NCBI RefSeq assembly: GCF_000497445.1
Contig: NZ_CM002286.1
Location: 23,012-77,865, forward strand
DNA: 54,854 nt
Direction of reading: 5' to 3'
From: Streptomyces roseochromogenus subsp. oscitans DS 12.976
Lineage (GTDB): Bacteria; Actinomycetota; Actinomycetes; Streptomycetales; Streptomycetaceae
The position numbers and the translations under genes were made by a program. Position 1 is the first letter of the stretch. The number at the start of each line of letters is the position of its first letter. Positions 16,166 through 25,158 of this stretch are shown here, piece by piece. Under the pieces are notes generated by a model. It was given only the letters and a program-made list of their open reading frames with translations, made no database searches and was not told the DNA's origin.

Positions 16166-17197
16166 ATGCTTCTTCGCCAGCACGCCGCTGCCGCAGCCGT
16201 CCTCGCGGCCACCGCCCTGCTCACCGGCTGCGGTCACTCCGGGGGCACCGTGGGCTCAGGCCAGCCGTCCCGTACCGCCCGGCCCAGTGCCAGCGCACAT
16301 CATGCGCAGGCAGACGCGCTGCCGACGGGGATGATCCGGCTTGGCGAAAAGCTCCCGCACACCGACAACGAGACGTGGGCCGTCGCCACCAGCCCGTTGA
16401 AGACCGTCCGGGCCACCACGAAGGCGAAGGGCCTGCCCAGCGGCTGGATCGCGCTCGCGACCGCGTTCACCTTCACCAACACCACCGACCAGATCCAACA
16501 GGTACCCACTGACCTGATCCAGGCGGCCCGCTACGGCCCCGACGGGCGCAGCGCAGCTACCTACACCGACACCGGCATCGACGGTCTGCCGCTCGACACC
16601 CTCACCAACAGCCCTGACCCGATCCGCGTCCCGCCCGGCGGCACCTACACCGCCCGCCTCGGCTTCGCCGTCCCCGAGGCCGCCAAGGGCCAGCCGCTCA
16701 CCCTCACCTACACCAACGGCCAAAGCACCCGCTACCTCGAAGACACCATCCCCGGCGCCACTGCGGCCCCGCCGGTCGCCTCCGCTATCCACCCGGTCAG
16801 CGCGGACAAGAAGATGCTCGCCTTCGGCGACTGGCACGCCGGCAACGAGACCACCTACCTGCGCGTCTCCGCCGTGAAGGTGACCGGCACCGACGCCTCC
16901 GGACAGCGCGCCTGTGAGGTGGACTTGACCTTCTTCAACCCGGAGGAAGAAGTCAGCCCGCTCTCCCAGACCCCGCTGGAAGCGAGCGTCCATGTGTACT
17001 ACGGCAAGAGCCTCACCGAGGCCGACACGGTCAAGGAGTACACCGGGCTGTCCGGCGCGTTCATCGCGCCGCAGCGCACGGCGACCGTCACCGCCCACTT
17101 CACCTTGCCGGCCAAAGTCGTTCCCGGACCGGTCACCATCGAGATCGGCAACAGCGACGGGCTCCGTGTCACCTACACGGGCAACGTGGGGAACTGA
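16166..17197 (+). CDS. Secreted lipoprotein with two Ig-like (DUF4352-type) domains
   Basis: A 343-aa lipoprotein anchored to the outer face of the membrane. The signal peptide MLLRQHAAAAAVLAATALL ends in the lipobox LTGC (lipidated Cys near residue 22). A low-complexity linker leads into two beta-rich domains, each with the pattern ATAFTFTNTTD or EVDLTFFNPEEE followed by YTARLGFAVPEA or TVTAHFTLPAK, like DUF4352 immunoprotective-type folds. ATG 16166 has GGGAG upstream; TTG 16160 would add two residues. It may be an accessory surface protein of the pilus locus downstream; this is inference. Confidence 0.7.
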   Translation: MLLRQHAAAAAVLAATALLTGCGHSGGTVGSGQPSRTARPSASAHHAQADALPTGMIRLGEKLPHTDNETWAVATSPLKTVRATTKAKGLPSGWIALATAFTFTNTTDQIQQVPTDLIQAARYGPDGRSAATYTDTGIDGLPLDTLTNSPDPIRVPPGGTYTARLGFAVPEAAKGQPLTLTYTNGQSTRYLEDTIPGATAAPPVASAIHPVSADKKMLAFGDWHAGNETTYLRVSAVKVTGTDASGQRACEVDLTFFNPEEEVSPLSQTPLEASVHVYYGKSLTEADTVKEYTGLSGAFIAPQRTATVTAHFTLPAKVVPGPVTIEIGNSDGLRVTYTGNVGN

Positions 17198-17236
17198 CCG
17201 CGGAGCGGGAGCGTCCGCCTCAATAGCGTGAGTTGT

Positions 17237-17283
17237 ATCCCGTGATGCGGGATTTACGACGTCACGATCCCGTGAACTGGGAT
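17237..17283. promoter_or_regulatory. Twin inverted repeats upstream of lipoprotein/TAD genes
   Basis: Two inverted repeats, ATCCCG-N5-CGGGAT (17237-17253) and ATCCC-N7-GGGAT (17267-17283), start 30 bp apart, about three helical turns. They lie in the 223-bp gap before the gene starting at 17421. This is the form expected for a dimeric regulator bound twice on one DNA face. Confidence 0.5.
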
Positions 17284-17420
17284 ATCAGGGTGGGCCGATG
17301 CGGAAAAAGTGCTTAACGTGTGCATGTGCACGGCACCCGGCGAACTGGTCACCGCGTGATCACTCACCGCACCGAACCGCAGGCCGCCGCCACACCGACG
17401 ACGACGAACGGGGAGACGCC

Positions 17421-18041
17421 TTGGCGCGCAAAGCACGACCGAAATCCGGTGGACTTCGCACCCGAAATCGGCGAAGTCGACTTATCAGCTTGACGCTTTC
17501 GTTGGGGGCGGCGCTGGCGTTGACCGCGTGCGGGTCGTCCGACAACAACCATGCGGGGAAGGCCTCTCCTTCCGCAACGGCATCCAGTTCCGCAGCGAGC
17601 ACGGCTTCCGCGTCTGCGGACCCGGACGCAGCGGCCAAGCAGGACGTCATCACCGCTTACAAGCACTACTGGGACGAAGAGGTCAAGGCCTACTCGAAGG
17701 CGAGCCTGGACGGGACCGATCTCAAGAAGTACGCCCAAGGCAGCGCGCTGGGATTGGTCCAGAGTGACCTGCTCAACATGAGGACAGCAGGACAGGTCAT
17801 CGAGGGCAAGCCACGCATCGATCCCAAGGTCACCAGCCTGGATCTGCAGAAGAAGGTCCCATCGGCACAGATCACAGACTGCGTCGACGTCTCGTCGTGG
17901 AAAGTTCTGGACGCCAAAACGAAGAGTGAAGTAGCCCTGCCCAAGACCCGGCGCACCAAGTACGTGAGCATCGTGACTGCGGAGAAGTGGGGGAAGCAGT
18001 GGGTCATGCTGGAGGACAAGCCGGAAAACCGAGCATGCTGA
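17421..18041 (+). CDS. Lipoprotein
   Basis: A 206-aa lipoprotein. TTG 17421 follows GGGGAG and gives a basic N-terminus, a hydrophobic core (LISLTLSLGAALALT) and a lipobox LTACGSS. An Ala/Ser linker precedes a domain with DVITAYKHYWDEEVKAYSKA, which resembles the NTF2-like lipoproteins common near Streptomyces TAD loci. The frame is open further upstream to 17298, but that part is Arg/His-rich and lacks coding character. The stop overlaps the next gene. Exact function unknown. Confidence 0.7.
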   Translation: MARKARPKSGGLRTRNRRSRLISLTLSLGAALALTACGSSDNNHAGKASPSATASSSAASTASASADPDAAAKQDVITAYKHYWDEEVKAYSKASLDGTDLKKYAQGSALGLVQSDLLNMRTAGQVIEGKPRIDPKVTSLDLQKKVPSAQITDCVDVSSWKVLDAKTKSEVALPKTRRTKYVSIVTAEKWGKQWVMLEDKPENRAC

Positions 18042-18925
18042 CACGTGGTGCTGCGGTAGCCAGCGCCCTGCTTGTCCTGGGCATGGGCACCGCTACGAGC
18101 GCTGTCGCGGCCGGGCCCGATCCGAAGCCGTCCACTACCGTCGGCCCCTGCTTGTCCGTAAAGGTCTGTGTAGGGGTCGGTGTCGGTGGATCCCCTGGTT
18201 CGAGCGACAACAAGCCGTCGTCCCCGCGGAAGAGCAGCAACGGGCCTTCTGTGCCGGGACCGTGCGTCGTGATGAAGGATGACCCGCAGCCGCCTGCCGG
18301 AAGCTCTCTGTGGGAGGGGCACAGCCCCGGTGACGGCGCCGTCTACACCCGGATCTGCCCTGTGGCGGATGTCGCCGCCGGCATCGTGGGAATGATGGCT
18401 CCCCCGCAGACGTTCTGGTCCGCTACCCCTCCGGCCAAGGTCGACCCTGCTCAGCTAGCGCAGGAGGCCCTGGACAAGATGACGCTGCTCGGCCCGCGTA
18501 TCGACATCAACCCGAAGCCTGGCGGCAAGGGCCTGGTGGGGATGCCCGTGTGGATGGCGGCCGACACGTCGCAGACCACGTGGGGGCCGAACAGTGCGAG
18601 CGCCTCGGCCGGCGGGGTCACGGTGACCGCGACGGCGAAGGTGTCGAAGGTCGTGTGGGACATGGGTGACGGCACCTCGGTCACGTGCACCAGCCCTGGA
18701 ACGGTGTACCAGAAGTCGTTCGGGCTGAAGGCCTCGCCGGACTGCGGTCACGTCTACACCCAGCCCTCGGACCAGCAGCAGGGCGGCAAGTATCGGGTCA
18801 CGGCCACTTCGACGTGGACCGTCAACTGGCAGGTGAACGGCGGCGGGGAGACGGGGACGCTCACCGCAGTCCGCCAGTCCGGTGTCCAGCTGACCATCGT
18901 CCAGTCCCAGGCCGTCAACTCCTAG
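18035..18925 (+). CDS. Secreted PKD-like protein of TAD locus
   Basis: A 296-aa exported protein. ATG 18035 overlaps the upstream stop and begins a signal peptide (MLTRGAAVASALLVLGMG, cleavage near SAVAAG). The C-terminal part has VVWDMGDGTSVTCTSPGT and CGHVYTQPS, a PKD-like beta fold, and a TVNWQVNGG strand. Proteins like this sit beside TAD pilus genes in Streptomyces, so a surface or pilus-associated role is likely. The middle (residues ~20-110) is Pro/Ser-rich and probably disordered. Confidence 0.65.
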   Translation: MLTRGAAVASALLVLGMGTATSAVAAGPDPKPSTTVGPCLSVKVCVGVGVGGSPGSSDNKPSSPRKSSNGPSVPGPCVVMKDDPQPPAGSSLWEGHSPGDGAVYTRICPVADVAAGIVGMMAPPQTFWSATPPAKVDPAQLAQEALDKMTLLGPRIDINPKPGGKGLVGMPVWMAADTSQTTWGPNSASASAGGVTVTATAKVSKVVWDMGDGTSVTCTSPGTVYQKSFGLKASPDCGHVYTQPSDQQQGGKYRVTATSTWTVNWQVNGGGETGTLTAVRQSGVQLTIVQSQAVNS

Positions 18926-18969
18926 CCCGTCTCTGCCCACCCCCGCAAGGAACCACAGGACACTGGATT

Positions 18970-19668
18970 ATGGACACGACATCGTTCGCGCCGAATGTGG
19001 CTTCGCCCCGGCAGCCTGAGCTGGCCCCGAGTACCGGTACCAAGGCCCGTTCCAAGCGCAAGTGGTCGCTGGCCGCGGTGCTCGTGCTCGCTGCCCTCCT
19101 CGGGTCCCTGGCCGGGGCCGTGCTGGTGGCACGGGCCGGTGACCGTGTCAGCGTGCTGGGGATCGCCCGCGACGTCCAGGCGGGGCAGAAGATCACCGAT
19201 CAGGACCTGGTCACCGTCTCCTTCGCCGAAGACCCCGGCCTGTCCCCCGTACCGGCCTCCGAACGCAACTCCGTGGTGGGGCAGATCGCAGCCGTGGACC
19301 TGCGCCGCGGCGGTCTGCTCACACGCTCGCAGCTGACGGCCGGCGGGGGCCTGGGCGACACCAAGGAGATCGTCGGCATCGAGGTCAAGCGCGGTTTCGC
19401 GCCCCGCGGCGAGCTGCAGCCCGGAGACAAGGCCGCCGCGGTCCTGCTGCCCGCACAGGGTGCCGGCAGCAGCACATCCTCGTCGAAGAGCAGCCAGACC
19501 TCGAACAGCGACGTCATCGAGGTGACGGTGAAGTCGCTGTCCACCCCGGACGCGTCGGGCGCGATGGTCGTCAACGTCGCTGTCGACCCGGCGGACGGCG
19601 CGCGGCTGGCGACGCTCGCGGCCGCCAACCAGGTGGCGCTGGTCCGTGAGCCGCGCGGGGGGAACTGA
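18970..19668 (+). CDS. SAF-domain pilus assembly protein (CpaB/RcpC-like)
   Basis: A 232-aa protein with one membrane helix (WSLAAVLVLAALLGSLAGAVLVA) and a SAF domain (VLGIARDVQAGQKITDQDLVTVSF, VGQIAAVDLRRGGLLTRSQL). CpaB/RcpC proteins act in the periplasm or cell-wall zone during Flp pilus assembly. A Ser-rich loop (SSTSSSKSSQTSNS) interrupts the second half. It is followed at 2 bp by the CpaE-like gene, consistent with TAD order. Confidence 0.8.
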   Translation: MDTTSFAPNVASPRQPELAPSTGTKARSKRKWSLAAVLVLAALLGSLAGAVLVARAGDRVSVLGIARDVQAGQKITDQDLVTVSFAEDPGLSPVPASERNSVVGQIAAVDLRRGGLLTRSQLTAGGGLGDTKEIVGIEVKRGFAPRGELQPGDKAAAVLLPAQGAGSSTSSSKSSQTSNSDVIEVTVKSLSTPDASGAMVVNVAVDPADGARLATLAAANQVALVREPRGGN

Positions 19669-19670
19669 CC

Positions 19671-20561
19671 ATGGCGGTGATCGCGTTGGTGTCCGCCAAG
19701 TCGGACGGCGTCACCACGTCGGCGTGCGCGATGGCGTTGCAGAGCACCCGGCCGGTGCTCCTAGCCGAGCTGGACATGGCCGGCGGGAGTCTGAGGCACC
19801 GGCTTTTGAAGGACATCAGACGGGGCCAGGAGCCGTTGACGGGGCACATCGGGCTGCACAAACTGCCGCAGGCCGACCTGCAGCGCACCAGCCCTGATCA
19901 GGACCTCACCCCGCAGGTGTCGCATCACCTGTGGCCGATGGACGACAGCGAGTTCCGTGTGGCGCTGCCGGGGCTGACCGATCCGCGGCAGGCCGCGTCG
20001 CTGACAACGGTGTGGCCGACGCTGGTGAACGTGCTGCAACTGACCGATCAGCAGCTGAGGTGGGACGTGATCGTGGACGGGGGCCGGATGGTCCTCGAAG
20101 GCGGTCGCCTGCATCCGGTGCTGACGCCCGCCGCCGTGCTGCACCAGGCCGACGTGGTTCTGCTGGTGGTCCGCACCACCGAGGAAGCACAGAACCTGGC
20201 CTACCCGATGGTGAGGGCGCTGCAGACCGAGCTGGAGACCCACGCGTCGGGGTCACGGGCGCTGGGGCTGCTGCTGTTGGGCGACGAGTACAACGCTGCG
20301 GAGGTGTCGCGCGGGCTGGAGGTTCCGGTGCTGGGCCAGTTGCCGTGGGACGAGGCCGCCGCCGCGTACCTGCAGCGCGGGGGCCGGATGCCGCGCGGGG
20401 TGTCCAGATCGCGGCTGATGCGTGCCGCCCGGGACGTGATGGGACCGCTGCGTCAGCACGCGGACCGGCGCCAGCTGCACCGGCAGATGCGTGTCCACGC
20501 CGCCTCCCCGGCGGTCGCACGGATCATGCAGCAGATCCAGCAGGGGGTCCCCCGTGGCTGA
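19671..20561 (+). CDS. CpaE/TadZ-like ParA-fold protein
   Basis: A 296-aa MinD/ParA-fold protein that in TAD systems localises the pilus machinery. The N-terminal P-loop position reads VIALVSAKSDGVTTSACAMA, a degenerate Walker A lacking the GKGG core. The deviant later motifs RWDVIVDGGRMVLEGG and VVLLVVRTTEEAQNLAYPM keep the ParA-fold order. ATPase activity is therefore doubtful, as in several TadZ proteins. The position between the SAF protein and CpaF supports the call. Confidence 0.75.
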   Translation: MAVIALVSAKSDGVTTSACAMALQSTRPVLLAELDMAGGSLRHRLLKDIRRGQEPLTGHIGLHKLPQADLQRTSPDQDLTPQVSHHLWPMDDSEFRVALPGLTDPRQAASLTTVWPTLVNVLQLTDQQLRWDVIVDGGRMVLEGGRLHPVLTPAAVLHQADVVLLVVRTTEEAQNLAYPMVRALQTELETHASGSRALGLLLLGDEYNAAEVSRGLEVPVLGQLPWDEAAAAYLQRGGRMPRGVSRSRLMRAARDVMGPLRQHADRRQLHRQMRVHAASPAVARIMQQIQQGVPRG

Positions 20562-22185
20562 CGCGAAAGGAAACGGCCGGGTGAACGGCACGATGCTGGG
20601 CGGTCTGCTGGCCCAGCACGCAGCCAACCGCAGCGCCCAGCCGCCCGCCGTACCACCACCTGCTGCGAACGCTGCCGCGAGTGCCGGACCGGTTCCGCCC
20701 GCGGTCCGCTCACCAGCGGCCGCGGTGGATCCGGCAGGTCCGGCGGGTCCGGCGAGCACTGCTGGGGTTGCCGAGCTGCCCGGGGCGGTCGCGGTGCCGT
20801 GGGAGGAGATCATCAAGCTGCGGCAGCTCGTCGCCGACGACGTCGACGCCGTCAAAAAGGAACGTCGGCGCGGCGGCCAGGAGCTGGAGGAGCGGCATCT
20901 GGCCGAGGTGACGCGCAGTTGCGTGCGCAACCGGGTCGCCGAGTGGGCCACCCGGTGGGTGTTGTCGCATCCTCCGCTGTCCGATGCGGAGTTGGACCGG
21001 GTGCGCACCGAGGTGTTCAACCTGATCCACCTGGCCGGCGAGATGCAGCAGGTCCTGGACCGGCCCGAGGTCGAGGACGTGCTGATCGACGGGGAGTGGA
21101 TGTGCATCGACTCCCACGGCCGGCCGCAGGAGTGGGTGCGCTCGCCGTTCTCCAGCAGGCGGCAGGCCATTGAGTGGGTCAACCAGATGGCATCTTCCTC
21201 TGGCCACGGTGAGCGGCTGCTGTCGTACACCACCGGTGCGGTCGACTTCGAGCTGCCGGACGGCTCGCGTGTGGCGGCAACCGTGCTCACCCAGCGGGTG
21301 ACGATCGCCATCCGCCGCCACACCCTGGAACGGGCCACACTCGCGGAGCTGCATCAGCGGGGCATGGTCGACTCGGTGCTGGCCTCCTTCCTGTCATGCG
21401 CGGTGAAGGCGGGTCTTTCGATCCTGATCGCCGGCAACATGGCGACCGGCAAGACCACGTTGATGCGCGCGCTCGGGCGGGAGATTCCCGCCCATGAGCG
21501 GGTGGCGACCCTTGAGAGCGACCGGGAGCTGAATCTGGACGGCCCGGAGACACCGGCGCATGTGCTGGCCTTCCAGGCCCGTGAGGGCAACGGCGAGCGG
21601 GATGCCTCCGGCCGGGCAATCGGTGAGATCACGCTCAGCGACCTGGTGCGGATCTCGCTGCGGTACAAGGCGACACGGGTGATGGTGGGCGAGGTCCGCG
21701 GCGACGAGGCCGTGGCAATGCTCGAGGCGATGGTCGGCGCGGGCGTCGGCGGCATGTGCACCGTCCACTCCAAGGTCCCCGAGACCGTCATTGAGCGCCT
21801 GATCGTGCCGCTGGCCCGCGCGGGCCTGTCCGGGGACGCGGCCACCCGGCTGATCGCCGCGGCGGTCGACCTGATCGTGTACGTCGACAAGATCGACGAG
21901 ACACACATTGGCGGCCGGGTGCACCGGCATGTGACGCACGTATGGGAGACCGCAGGCCGCGGAGACGGCGGCGGTGTCGCCCTGTCGAAGATCTTCGGCC
22001 CGTACGAGGACCCGGACGGCCTGGTGCTGGAGGAGCGTGCGGTGCCGACGGGCACACCGGTGAGCGAGCGGCGCATGCGGCATCTGGAGCGGCACGGCTT
22101 CGACCGGCGCTGGCTGGCCCAGTTCAAGGGCCGGGGAGACTGGCCGCCGCTTCAGCTGGTGGGCCGCAAGGGGGCGGCAGCCTGA
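20554..22185 (+). CDS. CpaF/TadA-family pilus assembly ATPase
   Basis: A 543-aa type II/IV secretion ATPase that powers Flp pilus assembly. After a Pro/Ala-rich N-terminus come the helical N-domain (FNLIHLAGEMQQVLDRPEVED), Walker A IAGNMATGKTTLMRALG near residue 295, the Asp box region RVATLESDRELNLD, and Walker B/His box VMVGEVRGDEAVAML with GGMCTVHSK. The start GTG 20554 overlaps the previous gene; GTG 20581, with AAAGGA upstream, is a shorter alternative. The C-terminus couples to tadB at TGATG. Confidence 0.88.
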   Translation: MADAKGNGRVNGTMLGGLLAQHAANRSAQPPAVPPPAANAAASAGPVPPAVRSPAAAVDPAGPAGPASTAGVAELPGAVAVPWEEIIKLRQLVADDVDAVKKERRRGGQELEERHLAEVTRSCVRNRVAEWATRWVLSHPPLSDAELDRVRTEVFNLIHLAGEMQQVLDRPEVEDVLIDGEWMCIDSHGRPQEWVRSPFSSRRQAIEWVNQMASSSGHGERLLSYTTGAVDFELPDGSRVAATVLTQRVTIAIRRHTLERATLAELHQRGMVDSVLASFLSCAVKAGLSILIAGNMATGKTTLMRALGREIPAHERVATLESDRELNLDGPETPAHVLAFQAREGNGERDASGRAIGEITLSDLVRISLRYKATRVMVGEVRGDEAVAMLEAMVGAGVGGMCTVHSKVPETVIERLIVPLARAGLSGDAATRLIAAAVDLIVYVDKIDETHIGGRVHRHVTHVWETAGRGDGGGVALSKIFGPYEDPDGLVLEERAVPTGTPVSERRMRHLERHGFDRRWLAQFKGRGDWPPLQLVGRKGAAA

Positions 22186-23111
22186 TGGACTCGTCGTATC
22201 TGTCGGGGCTCGGCGCGCTGTGCGGCGCGCTGGTCGCGCTGTGCCTGGTCGCGGTGGTGGCCGTGCTGCGCGGCTGGCAGCCAGCCGCCTCCGCGTCGAA
22301 CCCGCTGACCCGGGTGCGAGCCCGGGCCCGGCGGGCGGTGGCCGAACTCCCGGAGGGCTGGCGTTCCAACTACCGGTTCGTGCTGGCCGGGTCCGCGGTG
22401 CTCGGGGTGCTGGTGTGGGCGCTGACCGGCTGGCCGGTGCACGGCATGCTCGCCGCGCTGGCCCTGGCCGGGCTGCCGTTCGTCCTGTATCCGGGCGGCT
22501 CGGAGCAGGCCGAGGTCGCCCGGCTGGAGGCGATCGCGGAGTGGCTGCACCAGCTGGCCAGCGTCCGCGCCGGCGGCAAGCCTTTGGAGGAGATCCTCAA
22601 GACGCTGGACACGGTGCCAGCCCCGCTGAGGTATGAGACCGGGATGCTGGCGTCGCGGCTGTCCTCGGGGATGCCGGCGCGGTGGGCGTACCTGATGCTC
22701 GGTGACGATCTCGGCAGCCGGATCGGGGACGACATCGTCCGCCTGTTCCGTGACCACACCGCGAGTCGAGGCCCGGGACTGGCCGCGGCGTTGTCCGCGC
22801 AGGCCGCTCTGGTCAGCCGGCAGGCCTCCGATCTGCACGACATCGAGGCGGAGCGGCGCAAGGCCCGCTCCGAGGCGCGCCGGGTGTCGCTGTTCGCGCT
22901 GGCCGTGGTGACGGTGATCCTGGCCAGCCCCTCGTACTCGGCACCGTTCGCCACCCCGCTGGGACAGGTGGGCCTGATCGTCCTGGGCACGCTGTTCGTC
23001 GCCTCGTTGCTGTGGCTGCGCCGCATGGCCCGCCTGGAGCCGGAGCCGCGGACCCTGCCCACCGCGCGTGAACGCGCAGCCGAGCAGACCGCGAGGGGAG
23101 CGGCCTCGTGA
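22185..23111 (+). CDS. TadB-like pilus inner-membrane platform protein
   Basis: A 308-aa integral membrane protein of the T2SS-F type. Hydrophobic segments lie at the N-terminus (LGALCGALVALCLVAVVAVL), around residues 62-100 and near the C-terminus (LFALAVVTVILASPSY and VGLIVLGTLFVASLLWL). The cytoplasmic T2SSF helices include AEWLHQLASVRAGGKPLEEIL and the degenerate second half. ATG 22185 overlaps the ATPase stop by one base. Together with the next gene it should form the two-subunit platform. Confidence 0.8.
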   Translation: MDSSYLSGLGALCGALVALCLVAVVAVLRGWQPAASASNPLTRVRARARRAVAELPEGWRSNYRFVLAGSAVLGVLVWALTGWPVHGMLAALALAGLPFVLYPGGSEQAEVARLEAIAEWLHQLASVRAGGKPLEEILKTLDTVPAPLRYETGMLASRLSSGMPARWAYLMLGDDLGSRIGDDIVRLFRDHTASRGPGLAAALSAQAALVSRQASDLHDIEAERRKARSEARRVSLFALAVVTVILASPSYSAPFATPLGQVGLIVLGTLFVASLLWLRRMARLEPEPRTLPTARERAAEQTARGAAS

Positions 23112-24010
23112 TCTCTGTACCCGGCATGGTGATCGGCGCGATCGTCGCGGTGTGCCTCGTTCTGGCGGTGCGCGCGCTGATGCCGCAGCGCACTGCGCTG
23201 GCCGAGGCGCTGCGTCGCACCCATCAGCCCGACGCCTACGCTCCGGCGCGCGCTGCCGTACCTGAGGGGCGGGGGACTGCCGTCTGGGCGGACCGGCTCG
23301 GCACCCGGTTGATGGAGACCGACACCTTCGTCTCGCGGCTGCCCGCCCGCGACCTGGCGCTGCTGGAGCTGTCACCGGCCTCACTGCTGGGGCGGTGCGC
23401 CCTGTACGCCCTGGTGGGGGTGCTCCTGCCGCAGTGGTTCTTGTTCATCGCCTCGATAATGGGGGTGAGCTGGCCGCTGCTGGTGTCCCTGCTGGCCGGG
23501 TGCGCGTTCGCAGCCTTCATGGTCTTCAAGTGCCTGGACGACGTACGGGACAAGGCGAAGAAGGCGCGCCGCACCTACCAGTACTACGCGGCCTCCCTGC
23601 TGGAGCGGATCGCGCTGGCCCGCAACTCGGATGCTGGCGCCACCGACGCGCTGATGCGAGCGGTCGCCCCCGGCGAGGGCGTGGTGGAGGCGCGGATCAG
23701 GGACACCGTGGAACATGCCCAGCTGGCTGGCGTCAGTGTGTGGAGTGCCTTGCGCGCGCTCGGTGAGGAGATCGGTGTGCCCGAACTGTCCCGCCCCGCG
23801 GCCGCGCTGGCCTTGGCCGGTGAGGAACAGGCCGCTGTGTTCAACCAGTTGGAGGCCCAGGCCGTCGCCGTACGGCGCGCGCTGCTGGCTGACCGCAAGG
23901 GACAGGCGAATGAGGCCACCGAGAAGATGAGCTTGCCGTCGCTGGCCATCGTGTTCTTGATGGCCACGTTTCTGCTGGCTCCCGCCGTTGTCCGGATCAT
24001 GACGTTCTGA
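23108..24010 (+). CDS. TadC-like pilus inner-membrane platform protein
   Basis: A 300-aa T2SSF-type membrane protein; GTG 23108 overlaps the tadB stop (GTGA). It has an N-terminal helix (VIGAIVAVCLVLAVRAL), a central pair (CALYALVGVLLPQWFLFIAS, LLVSLLAGCAFAAFMVF), a cytoplasmic helix bundle (YYAASLLERIALARNSDAG, GVSVWSALRALGEEIGV) and a last helix (LAIVFLMATFLLAPAVV). This order is typical of TadC. The gap to the pilin gene is 55 bp. Confidence 0.8.
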   Translation: MISVPGMVIGAIVAVCLVLAVRALMPQRTALAEALRRTHQPDAYAPARAAVPEGRGTAVWADRLGTRLMETDTFVSRLPARDLALLELSPASLLGRCALYALVGVLLPQWFLFIASIMGVSWPLLVSLLAGCAFAAFMVFKCLDDVRDKAKKARRTYQYYAASLLERIALARNSDAGATDALMRAVAPGEGVVEARIRDTVEHAQLAGVSVWSALRALGEEIGVPELSRPAAALALAGEEQAAVFNQLEAQAVAVRRALLADRKGQANEATEKMSLPSLAIVFLMATFLLAPAVVRIMTF

Positions 24011-24065
24011 TCGGTCCCGCCTGTCCGTCTGTGGGCCGACGTTCAACTCGAGAGGAAAGATTTCT

Positions 24066-24275
24066 GTGCACCGCACTCGTAAGCGCATCGCTCAGCTTCT
24101 GGGCCCGATCCGGCGGCACTTCGCCCGCGTCCGCATCGAGGCGAGATCGGACGCCGGGTTCACCGCGTTCGAGTGGGCCGTCGGGCTGGCGCTGACCGGC
24201 ACTCTGATCATGGTGGTCTACGCCGCGGCGAACACCAAGATCGGGGAGAAGGTCGCCCAGATCGCCGGATTCTGA
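24066..24275 (+). CDS. Flp-type major pilin (class III prepilin-like)
   Basis: A 69-aa pilin. GTG 24066 follows GAGGAAAG. A basic leader of about 30 residues ends at DAG, then the mature part FTAFEWAVGLALTGTLIMVV begins, with the conserved Glu at position +5 expected for prepilin-peptidase cleavage after Gly. The short C-terminus (AANTKIGEKVAQIAGF) is typical of actinobacterial Flp pilins. I see no dedicated prepilin peptidase in the window, so a host TadV/PilD-like enzyme may process it. Confidence 0.8.
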   Translation: MHRTRKRIAQLLGPIRRHFARVRIEARSDAGFTAFEWAVGLALTGTLIMVVYAAANTKIGEKVAQIAGF

Positions 24276-24703
24276 TGAACCTGCCCCCCGTCACTCTGAC
24301 ACCACAGCCTGGCCGACGGGCCCGGATACGGGCCCGGCTGCGGCAGGATCGCGGAGCGATGGCGCTGGAGCTGTCGATGGTGGTGCCGCTGGCCTTCCTC
24401 ATGCTGTTCGCACTGATCCAGGGCGGCCTCTACTTCCACGGACGGTCCGTCGCCCACCACGCCGCACAGCAGGCCCTGGATGCCCAGCGCGCCTACAACG
24501 CGGCCCCCGGCGCGGGACAGACGGCAGCCCGTGACTTCCTCGCCCGCATGGGCGGGTCCCTGTCCGGCGCCTCGGTCCAGGTCGAGGACAACGGCAACCA
24601 GGTCAGCGTCGAGGTCCAGGGCAGCGTCATCAATCTGGTGCCCGGCTGGGACGGGCACATCGACCAGCGCGTCCAGGCTCCGAAGGAGAAATTCCGCCAA
24701 TGA
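24275..24703 (+). CDS. TadE-like minor pilin
   Basis: A 142-aa TadE-family pseudopilin. The hydrophobic segment follows DRGAMALELSMVVPLAFLML, with the Glu expected after the cleavage site, then a helix (AHHAAQQALDAQRAYNA) and a beta-rich domain (VQVEDNGNQVSVEVQGSV). ATG 24275 overlaps the pilin stop by one base. It probably caps or initiates the pilus. Confidence 0.8.
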   Translation: MNLPPVTLTPQPGRRARIRARLRQDRGAMALELSMVVPLAFLMLFALIQGGLYFHGRSVAHHAAQQALDAQRAYNAAPGAGQTAARDFLARMGGSLSGASVQVEDNGNQVSVEVQGSVINLVPGWDGHIDQRVQAPKEKFRQ

Positions 24704-25158
24704 GCCGCCACAGCACCTCGCGGCCCCAGCCGGAGTGGGGAGACCGGGGCGGGGCGTCCCTGACCACGGCGATCTTTGTCCCCGTGGTGCTGGTCCTGCT
24801 CGGTCTGCTCATCGCATGCGGCCGCATCGTCAACGCACAGAGCGCGGCGGACGCTGCCGCCCGGGACGCCGCCCGCACCGCCTCCATCTCCGCCGACCCG
24901 GCCAGCGGCGAGTCCGCCGCCCGCCAGGCCGCGGAGGCGAGTCTGGCGCGCTCCGGGCTGCACTGCGCCAGCATCAGCGTCGTCCTGGACACCCGCGGCC
25001 TGTCTGCCCCTGTCGGCCAGGCCGCGACCGTGACCGCGACCGTGTCCTGCACGGCGCCGCTGTCCGAACTGGCGGTCCCAGGCCTGGGCGGCTCCAAGAC
25101 ATTGACGGGGTCGATGACATCCGCAGTGGACACCTGGGCCACCCGGGGGAACTCGTGA
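24700..25158 (+). CDS. TadE/TadF-like pilus protein
   Basis: A 152-aa pseudopilin-like protein: DRGGASLTTAIFVPVVLVLLGLLIACGRI followed by a helix (AQSAADAAARDAARTASISAD) and a beta domain with a Cys pair (LHCASISVV, TVSCTAPLS). ATG 24700 overlaps the preceding gene. Its hydrophobic segment lacks the Glu of true TadE, which is common among TadF-like members. Confidence 0.75.
   Translation: MSRHSTSRPQPEWGDRGGASLTTAIFVPVVLVLLGLLIACGRIVNAQSAADAAARDAARTASISADPASGESAARQAAEASLARSGLHCASISVVLDTRGLSAPVGQAATVTATVSCTAPLSELAVPGLGGSKTLTGSMTSAVDTWATRGNS

Noticed and set aside
17298..17420. N-terminal extension of the lipoprotein from ATG 17298
   Set aside because: The extension is Arg/His/Asp-rich, would place the signal peptide about 70 residues inside, and the internal TTG 17421 has a better ribosome site.
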